A stretch of DNA of 5,958 bases from Phycisphaerae bacterium (GCA_029259995.1 JAJDEC010000354.1:1-5958); one strand, 5' to 3'. Shown: positions 1 through 5,851, counted from the stretch's first letter. The notes: generated by a model not told the origin, from the sequence alone. Made by a program: numbers and translations.

Positions 1-110
1 AAACAAAAAAATACATGAGATGATAATATATCTACACAGCCGTCACAAGGTGTAATGCAGCCGCCGCGTATACAATGGCTGCTAACGGTCCCCGCAAACC
101 CGTGAATAAC
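1..110. other. AT-rich intergenic edge, no gene seen
   Basis: The first 40 bases are strongly A/T-rich, in contrast to the GC-rich remainder. They include a run of seven A on the plus strand, which reads as a T-run on the minus strand. I see no coding frame with a ribosome binding site here. The minus strand carries AT-rich hexamers (for example TATTAT), but no -35 box at proper spacing, so I do not call a promoter. The segment lies downstream of the minus-strand glucoamylase gene and may lead to an unseen gene on the left. Confidence 0.5.
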
Positions 111-155
111 CTAAATCATGACTCCGGCGATTTCCCGACAAATGCCGAACTCCAT

Positions 156-170
156 CACGCTGAAAGCGTG
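156..170. repeat. Short hairpin CACGCT-GAA-AGCGTG
   Basis: Arms CACGCT (156-161) and AGCGTG (165-170) pair perfectly around a GAA loop. The hairpin sits 12 bp before the larger symmetric element at 183-230 and probably belongs to the same intergenic repeat. No U-tract follows on either strand, so it does not look like a standard terminator. Confidence 0.6.
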
Positions 171-182
171 AAATAGCCGGAG

Positions 183-230
183 CCCAGGGTGCAGCGAAGA
201 CCGCGAATGCGGTCGCAGCGAAACCCTGGG
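183..230. repeat. 48-bp symmetric palindromic element
   Basis: The order is outer arm CCCAGGGT (183-190), direct repeat GCAGCGAA (191-198), inner arm GACCGC (199-204), loop GAAT (205-208), inner arm GCGGTC (209-214), the second GCAGCGAA (215-222) and outer arm ACCCTGGG (223-230). Both arm pairs are perfect, and the two direct repeats form a symmetric internal loop. Such layered symmetry in non-coding DNA is typical of REP-like interspersed repeats. A 60-residue reading frame crosses it on the minus strand (111-293), but it resembles no protein I know and its sequence is shaped by the palindromes. I infer a repeat rather than a gene; copy number cannot be seen here. Confidence 0.65.
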
Positions 231-284
231 TACATCGCGACGAATGGAATCGAATCCTGAAGGGATGGTATAACGCGATTGCGT

Positions 285-310
285 GGTCCGCACAGCGGAC
301 CCTACGGGGT
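285..310 (-). terminator. Hairpins abutting the glucoamylase stop codon
   Basis: Arms GGTCCGC (285-291) and GCGGACC (295-301) form a perfect 7-bp stem with a 3-base loop, beginning 8 bases beyond the stop codon of the minus-strand glucoamylase gene. A second small palindrome, ACCC-TACG-GGGT (299-310), overlaps it and the last base of the stop codon. No T-run follows on the minus strand, so this would be an atypical intrinsic terminator. It could stabilise the mRNA 3' end, or be a member of the CCCTACGGG repeat family also found at 5896-5955. Confidence 0.45.
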
Positions 311-3300
311 TACGGAACCAGCGCCGCCGTGAAGCCGGCTATGTCGACGCCGTTCACATCGCCGTCCCCATTCATGTCGGCTTTCAACAGCGCAACACAA
401 TCTGAATTCGTTCCCAGCAGCACGGCGACGAACTCGGGGATGTCGTTGATGTCGACGCCTGTCGGTACGACGAAATCCCCCGCGTCGCCGTAGTGCACTT
501 CGACGCGCGTTGTTGCGGCGGCGGTTGCGTCGAGGTCGCCCAGTACGCGTACGCGGCCGGTCGTCGGGTCGTAGTTGTCCACGATCGTCGTCGTGCAGCC
601 GAGCGAGTCGGTTCGCGTGGCGCCGAGGAGGTTTTCACCCGCGGGGATGCGGATGACGGTATCAAACGCCAATGCGCCGCCCGTCTCATTCGTGAACGTG
701 TTGCCATGCACGCCCGCAGCCTCGTCGCACGTGATGCTGACGCGGACCGCGCCGACGGGGACGTTGCTGAACGACATCGTGTCCCAGCCCGTCGGCAGCT
801 TCGGTTCGATGCGGAGCGTGTTGCCCGGCGCGTCAGGTGTGTGATCGAGAAACAGCATCATTGAATCGACGAAGAAACTCATCGACTCCCACGCATTGGG
901 CCACGCTGTCTGAAGCAGGAAGTCCGGGGCCGAGGGTTCCAGCAGGCTGTTGCTCGGCGCGATCTGTTCGGCACCGAAGCCGATGGGACCGAGGCGCTCG
1001 AGCAGCAGCTCCGTGCGAAGTCGATGGTTGTCGATGTCGGCCTTGCCCGGCGTGATGTCCTGTCGCATGGCGTAATAGCAGCCGTACCACATCGTCGAGA
1101 GGAACCAGGGGCTCGCGTTCGCGTTGGGTGCGCCGGGATTGTTCCAGTAGCCGTCGCCCCAGTATCGATTGATCAGATCATTCCACTCACCGCCGAAATT
1201 CACGAGCGGCTGATTGTTGCCGAACATGTCGTTGGCGACGCCGTTGATGCGATCGAGGATGAGCTCGGATCGTGCGTGGCCCGGCGGGTAGATTTCAAAC
1301 GGATACGTGATGCCGACTTGCGAGATGTCCGTGTTCTCGCCGTTCCAGGCGAGGCGCGCGTCGAGACCGGCGCGGATCGCATTCGCGCGGGATTCGAATA
1401 ATGCCTTGTCGCTGTGATAGCCGCAGGTGCCGGGACCGCCGGGGCAGACGTTCTGATCGAGGATGTCCGCGACTCGGGCCGAGTCTTCGAGACCGCGAAT
1501 GACGCTGGCGTTGGAGTAGTTGAAGACGTCGAAGGAGTCCTCCCAGAGGTTCATCGAATAGACGAGGTCGACGCTTTCTTCGTAGCGCAGTCGCGAGTCG
1601 ATCGTGCTGTCCTGGCTGGAGGCGAGGCCGGCGTCGTAGACTTCGCCGTAGTGCGAATCGAGGAAGGCAAGATCACCCGTCACGTCGTAGATGTACTTGA
1701 TGCCCCACGGATAGCACGACGTCTCATCGACCTGCGGCGTGCCCCAGATGGTGAATCCGTCGGTCGAATACTTCTGCTTCCAGAATCCTTTGCGTCCCCA
1801 GCCCTCGTTGTCGCGGAAGGCGATGTCGCGAAGGAAGCCGAAGATGTTCTTCGCGTCGTCGATGTGTCCCGTGCGCGCCAGCGTGATCGCGGCCCATGCC
1901 GCGTCGCGCGGCCAGACGAATGGGTACGCGCCGTTGTGCATGCCGGCGATGATGCCGCCGTTGGCGCCGTCCAGATGCAGGGCGGTTGCGAGCAGGCCGC
2001 GTCGGAATGTCTCGTCGAAGCGATCGTCGGGAAAGTCGATCGTGACGCTGTTGTTGAGCCAGTTCGACCAGTATTGTTCCGTCGTCGCTTGCGCGGCAGC
2101 GAGATCGTTGTTGTGGAACCAGTCGATGGCGTTATCCATCTGGAAGTCGTATGTGCCCGCTGCGCCGTCGAAGTTGTCGAAGCCGCCGACGTAGATGACG
2201 TCAACTTCCCGCGTGCCGCCCGCCGGAATCGTGATCCTGCTGCCGATCCAGCCCTGCCCCTGGTCACCGCTCGTGTCGCTCCAGAAGTCCGTCGCCGGCG
2301 TGCCGCTCGAAGCGCCGACGGTATCGCTTGTCCGCAGGGCGACGCCGAGATAGATGCTGACATCCTTGTTGTAATCGCCGAACGTTGTGGGGTTGTATTC
2401 ACCACTGGATGACGTCAGTCGCTGGGTGTTGTCGAACGCGATCATCGCCCCGCGCGCTGCGTCCGTGAACATGCCGTCGAAGTTGTCGCCGCCGTTCAGT
2501 GCGAAGTCGGCGTAATAGTAGAAATTAAGGGTTTCTTCTGATGCGCCAGCGTTGGATACGATGTAGCGCTTGATGTAAAGACCGCGATTCGGGTTTGCGC
2601 TGTCGTCGAGCGGAAAGGCGATGTCCTTCGGGCAGAAGTCATACTGATCGATCGTGATGTCGCTGTTTTTCAGTTTTGCCGTCGTGAAGATGACATTGGT
2701 ATCGTCGACATACTGCTGTGCGTTGTTTTCGTAGCCGACGCCGGCTTCGTTGCTCAGCCAATAGGTGATGTTTCCATGACGAATGCCCGCCATGCCCTGA
2801 TTCATGTGCATCTGGCCGCGGCTGCCGGGGGGAAGCAGCGCCGGAAACGTGTCGGGTCCGTCCACATATCCTTCGTTCTTCGTGCTGACGCCCTGAACGC
2901 ATCCGGCGGAGGGATAGTAGACGTCATAGACCGTGCCGTTCACGTCGAGCATGACGTTCATGTAGTTGTTGCCGACGACGCCTTCTTCCAGGTAGTGCGC
3001 GACAGGTGGGAAGCCCTCATGGGGATTGCCGGCACCAGCGCCCGCGCCCGGCCACGCCAGCTTGACGGCGAAGTCGAACACGTTGCCGCTGTCCGCGAAG
3101 ACTTCGCCCACATCGCCGTCCTGCCACGCGCCGAGCTTGTAGCGAATGTTGCTTCCGTAATTGAGCGCGGCGATGGGGAAGTTGACGCGCCACCAGTCGT
3201 CGCCGCCTTCGTTGTATTCGAAGAAGATCGTCTGAAACCCGCCCGTGTTTCGAAGGACCGTCGTTGTGCCGAATCCGATTCCCTGCGATCCATTTGGTGT

Positions 3301-3537
3301 GTCGCCGTTCGTCGTGTAGTAAACGGCAACGTTGTCGTAGGAGAATGAGGGACCGATCTTGATCCAGAGATTCAATGTATCCGCCTCGCGAACGACAAGC
3401 GGATTTCGTTGCGTCACGCCCGATGGCTGATTGAATACGGCGCTGCCCGGATCGTGAGACACTTGGGAAGGGTTCGCGAGAACAGTCTGGCAGGAGAGTG
3501 CGACGGCGATCAGGAGGAGCCAGCGGATGGTGTGCAT
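310..3537 (-). CDS. Secreted GH15-type glucoamylase-like glycoside hydrolase with dockerin-like C-terminus
   Basis: A 1075-residue exported enzyme, probably an inverting exo-acting alpha-glucosidase (glucoamylase or glucodextranase type) acting on starch-like glucans outside the cytoplasm. Residues 1-21 form a signal peptide with cleavage after TVLA. Residues 22-160 look like a beta-sandwich (E-set/CBM-like) domain, and about 180-480 like the beta super-sandwich that precedes bacterial GH15 catalytic domains. The (alpha/alpha)6 barrel spans about 490-900. VWPRD (541-545) matches the GH15 substrate-binding Arg-Asp, and QVDE lies at 602-605. LWED gives the likely general acid Glu666 and AEQ the likely general base Glu857, as in fungal glucoamylase LWEE and SEQ. 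A C-terminal beta region (about 905-1018) leads to a dockerin/EF-hand-like module (about 1027-1075) with DMNGDGDVNG (1054-1063). The start is supported by AGGG 6 bases upstream (3544-3547) and the signal peptide directly after it; the stop is TAA. The family call is firm; exact linkage specificity is not visible, and related (alpha/alpha)6 families remain a lesser alternative. Confidence 0.85.
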   Translation of the reverse strand: MHTIRWLLLIAVALSCQTVLANPSQVSHDPGSAVFNQPSGVTQRNPLVVREADTLNLWIKIGPSFSYDNVAVYYTTNGDTPNGSQGIGFGTTTVLRNTGGFQTIFFEYNEGGDDWWRVNFPIAALNYGSNIRYKLGAWQDGDVGEVFADSGNVFDFAVKLAWPGAGAGAGNPHEGFPPVAHYLEEGVVGNNYMNVMLDVNGTVYDVYYPSAGCVQGVSTKNEGYVDGPDTFPALLPPGSRGQMHMNQGMAGIRHGNITYWLSNEAGVGYENNAQQYVDDTNVIFTTAKLKNSDITIDQYDFCPKDIAFPLDDSANPNRGLYIKRYIVSNAGASEETLNFYYYADFALNGGDNFDGMFTDAARGAMIAFDNTQRLTSSSGEYNPTTFGDYNKDVSIYLGVALRTSDTVGASSGTPATDFWSDTSGDQGQGWIGSRITIPAGGTREVDVIYVGGFDNFDGAAGTYDFQMDNAIDWFHNNDLAAAQATTEQYWSNWLNNSVTIDFPDDRFDETFRRGLLATALHLDGANGGIIAGMHNGAYPFVWPRDAAWAAITLARTGHIDDAKNIFGFLRDIAFRDNEGWGRKGFWKQKYSTDGFTIWGTPQVDETSCYPWGIKYIYDVTGDLAFLDSHYGEVYDAGLASSQDSTIDSRLRYEESVDLVYSMNLWEDSFDVFNYSNASVIRGLEDSARVADILDQNVCPGGPGTCGYHSDKALFESRANAIRAGLDARLAWNGENTDISQVGITYPFEIYPPGHARSELILDRINGVANDMFGNNQPLVNFGGEWNDLINRYWGDGYWNNPGAPNANASPWFLSTMWYGCYYAMRQDITPGKADIDNHRLRTELLLERLGPIGFGAEQIAPSNSLLEPSAPDFLLQTAWPNAWESMSFFVDSMMLFLDHTPDAPGNTLRIEPKLPTGWDTMSFSNVPVGAVRVSITCDEAAGVHGNTFTNETGGALAFDTVIRIPAGENLLGATRTDSLGCTTTIVDNYDPTTGRVRVLGDLDATAAATTRVEVHYGDAGDFVVPTGVDINDIPEFVAVLLGTNSDCVALLKADMNGDGDVNGVDIAGFTAALVP

Positions 3538-3580
3538 GATGAACCCTGGTAAAACGATTTAGCTTCATCCCCAAGAAAAT

Positions 3581-3598
3581 GGGCGGGGATTCCCGCCC
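3581..3598 (-). promoter_or_regulatory. GC-rich leader hairpin upstream of the glucoamylase gene
   Basis: Arms GGGCGGG (3581-3587) and CCCGCCC (3592-3598) form a perfect 7-bp all-GC stem with a 4-base loop. Read on the minus strand the stem is followed by ATTTTCTT, which is terminator-like. It lies 91 bp past the cytochrome stop codon and 43 bp before the glucoamylase start. It could end the cytochrome transcript. If the promoter at 3613-3640 is real, it would instead sit at the very 5' end of the glucoamylase mRNA, where it could attenuate or stabilise the transcript. Confidence 0.55.
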
Positions 3599-3612
3599 GA
3601 TCCAGTGTCTAG

Positions 3613-3640
3613 CCTATAGAACTCGGAGGACGCGGGTCAA
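3613..3640 (-). promoter_or_regulatory. Candidate sigma-70-type promoter for the glucoamylase gene
   Basis: On the minus strand TTGACC (3635-3640) matches five of six bases of the -35 consensus. It is followed after 16 bp by TATAGG (3613-3618), four of six for the -10 box. Predicted transcription would start near 3606, leaving a leader of about 70 bases that contains the hairpin at 3581-3598. The site lies in the gap between the cytochrome stop and the glucoamylase start, as expected for independent transcription. Consensus matching alone is weak evidence, and promoters in this phylum are poorly characterised. Confidence 0.4.
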
Positions 3641-3688
3641 GCCTGATTTTGCGTCCGATAAAGGTCTGGTTTCGACGTTTGAGCGACC

Positions 3689-4240
3689 CTATCTGGCGAG
3701 GGCCAGGGCGGGGGCGCGAAACTCATTGTGACATGCGATGCACGTGTCGAGCATGCTTTGCAGGTTGTTCCGAACTGCCGGCAGGTCTTCCCGATTGGCG
3801 GCGCGTGCGAGTTCTTCCGCCTCGAGTCGGAGTCGTGACGACATCGTATTCATCACGCGGCGCGATTCGTCCGTCATCGTTGAATCCCGAAGCAGCAGCG
3901 GCATCAGTTGCGCGTCAGCCGCCAGAGATTCGGCCATGGCGGCGACATCGCAGATGTCCCGCTGAAGATCGCCCGTGATTTCGATCTCATCGCTGATTCG
4001 ATCGAGATGCAGCGCCTGGAGTTTCCCCATGATTGTGCGCAAGTCGGCGTTGCGAACATTGTGCAGGCCATGTGAATCAATCGTCATGGCGGAGGCATTC
4101 GCCGTCGTTGACGACGACTCGGATTGCGAATCGCTGCATGCAAGGCCGGCGACGATTCCGAAGCACGAAATCCCGACAATGAGCATGAAGGTTGCCCAAA
4201 GCCTGTGCGAGTCGCAGGTTGTCTGATTGGCGGTTTTCAT
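3689..4240 (-). CDS. Exported monoheme class II (c'/c556-like) cytochrome, possible lipoprotein
   Basis: A 183-residue protein, probably an electron-carrying or gas-binding heme protein held outside the cytoplasmic membrane. The heme-binding motif CIACH (167-171) lies near the C-terminus and is followed by NEFR, which is the cytochrome c' arrangement (CxxCHxxFR on the last helix of a four-helix bundle). Residues 60-165 are rich in helix-forming residues with no long gaps. Met71, in a RTIMGKL segment of the first helix, could be the sixth heme ligand as in c556; this is inference. The N-terminus has a hydrophobic segment (about 14-34) ending in AGLAC (31-35), followed by a Ser-rich linker. This suggests a lipoprotein, although the lipobox is imperfect (Gly at -3). 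The frame stays open 31 codons further upstream, but the strong Shine-Dalgarno at 4249-4255 fixes this start. The stop is TAG. It lies on the same strand as the glucoamylase, 151 bp upstream of it, with no evident functional link. Confidence 0.75.
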   Translation of the reverse strand: MKTANQTTCDSHRLWATFMLIVGISCFGIVAGLACSDSQSESSSTTANASAMTIDSHGLHNVRNADLRTIMGKLQALHLDRISDEIEITGDLQRDICDVAAMAESLAADAQLMPLLLRDSTMTDESRRVMNTMSSRLRLEAEELARAANREDLPAVRNNLQSMLDTCIACHNEFRAPALALAR

Positions 4241-4248
4241 CGTCGATT

Positions 4249-4255
4249 CCTCCTT
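4249..4255 (-). promoter_or_regulatory. Strong ribosome binding site fixing the cytochrome start
   Basis: The minus strand reads AAGGAGG, a full anti-16S match, 8 bases before the ATG at 4238-4240. It selects this ATG over the in-frame ATG at 4331-4333. The resulting N-terminus starts MKTANQ and runs straight into the hydrophobic export segment, which supports the choice. Confidence 0.8.
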
Positions 4256-4496
4256 CGAATAGGCGTCATCCATTCGAACCAGTTCGATCTCACGACGCGA
4301 CGTCGATCCGACCAGCCCGCCGCATGGATCCATTACTGGATTCTAATACGATTGAGGAGTAAAAGATCGGCAAATAGGAGTTTTGTCGTCGACGCCCGAT
4401 CGGCAGACGTCGCCGGCCTGCCAGGACGATTGCATCGGCGAACGTGCCTCGGGACGGCGTGAAGCCGGTACATGGATTGCTTCGATCGGGCGATCA

Positions 4497-4524
4497 TTGC
4501 GATGGCCCGTTTCGCCCATAAGAT
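4497..4524 (+). promoter_or_regulatory. Candidate promoter for the sulfotransferase-like gene
   Basis: TTGCGA (4497-4502) and TAAGAT (4519-4524) each match four of six consensus bases and are separated by 16 bp. Transcription would begin near 4531, just before the AAGGA ribosome binding site at 4533-4537 and 17 bases before the start codon. The evidence is suggestive only. Confidence 0.25.
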
Positions 4525-4547
4525 AGGTCGTCAAGGAATCGCGGAAC

Positions 4548-5132
4548 ATGAATCGAGACGAGTTTATCAGTGTGGTATCCGGCCTGCCGCGAAGCGGCAC
4601 GAGCATGATGATGCGCATGCTCGATGCGGGGGGGATCCCTCCTGTCAGCGACGGCATTCGCAGCGCGGATGACGACAATCCCAAGGGGTACTACGAGTTC
4701 GAGCGTGTCAAGAAAATCAAGGAAGACACGGACTGGATTCCGTCGGCGAAGGGCAAAGCCGTCAAGATGATCTCCAAGCTCGTCGTCGAGCTGCCGGAAG
4801 GGCACGCCTATCGCGTTATCTTCATGTGCCGGCGGATGGAGGAAATCCTCGCCTCCCAGAAACAGATGATGGAGCGCCGCGGCACGGTTCGCGACGATGG
4901 TCCGAGCGATGCCGTCATGGCTCAGTTCTTCCGGAAGCACGTGGCGGACACACTCGAGCGTCTCCGATCGGGGCCCCAGTTCGAATTCATCGAAGTCGAT
5001 TACAACGCCATCATGAGCGGTGCCGCGGAAGCGGCGATCGCGCGAATCGACGAATTCCTCGGCGGCGATCTGGATCGCGCGGCCATGCAGGCGGTCGTGG
5101 ACAAGAATCTCTATCGTCAGCGAGCCGAATAG
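4548..5132 (+). CDS. Compact sulfotransferase-family P-loop protein
   Basis: A 194-residue protein with the hallmarks of PAPS-dependent sulfotransferases, which move a sulfuryl group from PAPS to a hydroxyl or amine. The 5'-phosphosulfate-binding loop is SGLPRSGTS (11-19), directly after the first beta strand. The 3'-phosphate-binding element is Arg95 or Arg96 followed by Ser103 in RRMEEILASQ; the Arg95-to-Ser103 spacing equals that of classical sulfotransferases. A conserved-looking segment DDDNPKGYYEFE lies at 41-52. At 194 residues it is shorter than the usual 250-300, so it is a compact family member, not obviously truncated, with a clean start and stop. No signal peptide or membrane segment is seen, which suggests a cytoplasmic protein. 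The start has AAGGA (4533-4537) 10 bases upstream; the stop is TAG. The acceptor is unknown: a small molecule, glycan or protein are all possible. It faces away from the cytochrome gene and appears to be transcribed alone. Confidence 0.75.
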   Translation: MNRDEFISVVSGLPRSGTSMMMRMLDAGGIPPVSDGIRSADDDNPKGYYEFERVKKIKEDTDWIPSAKGKAVKMISKLVVELPEGHAYRVIFMCRRMEEILASQKQMMERRGTVRDDGPSDAVMAQFFRKHVADTLERLRSGPQFEFIEVDYNAIMSGAAEAAIARIDEFLGGDLDRAAMQAVVDKNLYRQRAE

Positions 5133-5151
5133 TGTTTGAATTCCCACGCGC

Positions 5152-5178
5152 CGGGCGCCGCGTTCTTCGCGCCCGTTT
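5152..5178 (+). terminator. Candidate terminator of the sulfotransferase-like gene
   Basis: Arms CGGGCGC (5152-5158) and GCGCCCG (5169-5175) pair perfectly around a 10-base loop and are followed directly by TTT on the plus strand. The stem begins 20 bases after the TAG stop. The U-tract is very short, so termination may be partial and helped by the second hairpin at 5238-5266. Confidence 0.45.
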
Positions 5179-5203
5179 CAACAGAACATCGTGATGCTGC
5201 ATT

Positions 5204-5219
5204 GACGACGCAAGTCGTC
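5204..5219. repeat. Hairpin GACGAC-GCAA-GTCGTC
   Basis: A perfect 6-bp stem (5204-5209 with 5214-5219) is closed on the plus strand by GCAA, a GNRA-type tetraloop. It lies between the two terminator-like hairpins of the convergent gap and may be part of the 3' end of the plus-strand transcript. No further function can be assigned. Confidence 0.45.
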
Positions 5220-5237
5220 GCTTCCGTCGGCGAATTC

Positions 5238-5266
5238 GGAGCGCCGCCGGAACTCGGCGGCGCTCC
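5238..5266. terminator. Strong 12-bp convergent hairpin, likely bidirectional terminator
   Basis: Arms GGAGCGCCGCCG (5238-5249) and CGGCGGCGCTCC (5255-5266) are perfect complements around a 5-base loop. The hairpin lies between two convergent genes, 106 bases past the plus-strand stop and 45 bases past the minus-strand stop. That is where a shared terminator is expected. Neither strand has a T-run after the stem, so it may act as a transcript-end stabiliser or U-less terminator. Confidence 0.6.
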
Positions 5267-5310
5267 TCAATAAATCAAGCGTTCGGCACGAATCGTCTGC
5301 GCGATTTCCA

Positions 5311-5589
5311 TCACGCGTTGTCTTCGAAATCATCAAACTCGTCGAATTCGTCACTCCCCTCGAATTCGCCGAGTCCGGAGCCAAATTCATCCAGGCCTTC
5401 GAACCCGCCGCCGGGGCCGAACAAGTGACCGCCATCCGGCCCGCCGGCGCCGCCCAGCAGACTCAGGAGACTGCTGACGGATTCACCATCGACGTTGAGC
5501 GTGCAGCCGGCCGGCATCATGGCCGTTCCCGCCAGCATGGCCGCGGCGGCCGTGACCACTTTCATTCTTCGCACCAGTTCCACTCGCAT
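5311..5589 (-). CDS. Small acidic-tailed putative lipoprotein, function unknown
   Basis: A 92-residue protein that I do not recognise. The first 29 residues look like an export signal: basic start (MRVELVRRMK), hydrophobic Ala-rich core (11-25) and PAGC ending at Cys29, a plausible though not canonical lipobox. The mature part has a short hydrophobic patch (SSLLSLL, 39-45), a Gly-rich stretch (46-62) and a strongly acidic tail (64-91) built from recurring DEF or EF units separated by Gly or Ser, ending DEFDEFDDFEDNA. The tail could bind divalent cations or basic partners; this is inference. The start is well supported: the minus strand has AGGAG (5597-5601) 7 bases before the ATG. A second ATG at codon 9 lacks its own site. 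The stop is TGA. It converges on the sulfotransferase-like gene, so co-transcription is excluded. Confidence 0.65.
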   Translation of the reverse strand: MRVELVRRMKVVTAAAAMLAGTAMMPAGCTLNVDGESVSSLLSLLGGAGGPDGGHLFGPGGGFEGLDEFGSGLGEFEGSDEFDEFDDFEDNA

Positions 5590-5739
5590 TCCCTCGCTCC
5601 TTTGCTTCTCCCCTCGTCCTTCTTCCGGGACGCCTCGGATCGGCGGTCGCCGGTTCCATTGACATTACGATTCCATACTCGAGGGAGCGGATCACTTTTG
5701 AATGCGCGAGCCGAGAACCGGATAGACTATCGGGCGTCG
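5590..5739. other. Upstream region of the small lipoprotein gene
   Basis: This stretch should contain the promoter of the minus-strand lipoprotein gene. Beyond the ribosome binding site at 5597-5601 I find no hexamer pair with good spacing. On the minus strand TATGGA near 5675 is the closest -10-like sequence, without a convincing -35. No coding frame with a ribosome binding site is present. Confidence 0.4.
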
Positions 5740-5821
5740 CGCGGCGCATACGAAAAAAGGCCCTTCACGGATTTGCGGGACGACGGCGTATCCCGTTCTG
5801 GAAGTTGGATTGTGCGCCGCG
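5740..5821. repeat. Inverted repeat enclosing a nested palindrome
   Basis: CGCGGCGCA (5740-5748) is the exact reverse complement of TGCGCCGCG (5813-5821). The stem extends inward by a wobble pair and an A-T pair. The enclosed 60 bases contain a smaller inverted repeat, CGGGA (5776-5780) with TCCCG (5791-5795). This is the innermost member, relative to the window edge, of a run of palindromes reaching 5955. It carries no gene that I can support. Confidence 0.5.
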
Positions 5822-5823
5822 AA

Positions 5824-5840
5824 GGATCCCGGAGGGATCC
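5824..5840. repeat. Palindrome GGATCCC-GGA-GGGATCC
   Basis: A perfect 7-bp inverted repeat around a 3-base spacer. Its CCC-N3-GGG core has the same architecture as the units at 5898-5910 and 5941-5953, which suggests one repeat family. Confidence 0.6.
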
Positions 5841-5851
5841 ATTGATATTCG

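Larger units (their letters stand above)
4241..4547. other. Divergent intergenic spacer of 307 bp
   Basis: The spacer separates the minus-strand cytochrome from the plus-strand sulfotransferase-like gene, so it should carry promoters in both directions. An AT-richer core at about 4331-4385 is the likeliest place for cytochrome promoter elements. On the minus strand TTGCCG and TATTAG occur there, but 19 bp apart, which is a poor match. An imperfect 9-bp inverted repeat (4487-4495 and 4501-4509, one mismatch) overlaps the candidate plus-strand -35 box and could be an operator or RNA hairpin. The short reading frames crossing the spacer have no recognisable content. Confidence 0.5.

Noticed and set aside
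111..293. 60-codon minus-strand frame downstream of the glucoamylase
   Set aside because: It covers the symmetric element at 183-230, has no ribosome binding site I can see, and no protein-like character.
156..310. CRISPR array because of several short repeats
   Set aside because: The repeats are unlike each other and are palindromes of different sequence. There is no regular repeat-spacer periodicity and no cas gene.
1414..2412. Long open frame of 332 codons on the plus strand, opposite the glucoamylase gene
   Set aside because: It is antisense to well-recognised catalytic-domain sequence, has no recognisable domain, and is Val/Arg/Asp-rich as expected for a shadow frame in GC-rich DNA.
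3475..3537. Lipoprotein signal in the glucoamylase (ALSC, Cys16)
   Set aside because: The residues before Cys16 do not fit a lipobox (Ala at -3, Leu at -2), and a better signal peptidase I site follows at residue 21.
310..4240. Glucoamylase and cytochrome as one operon
   Set aside because: They share a strand, but the 151-bp gap holds a candidate promoter and a terminator-like hairpin, and no functional link is known.
4494..5147. 217-codon minus-strand frame opposite the sulfotransferase-like gene
   Set aside because: It is fully antisense to a gene with clear PAPS-binding motifs, and its start has no convincing ribosome binding site.
5231..5368. Octamer CGAATTCG three times (5231, 5343, 5361) as a regulatory site
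   Set aside because: Two copies lie in the Glu-Phe codons of the acidic tail, which naturally give GAATTC. The third alone is not enough for an operator call.
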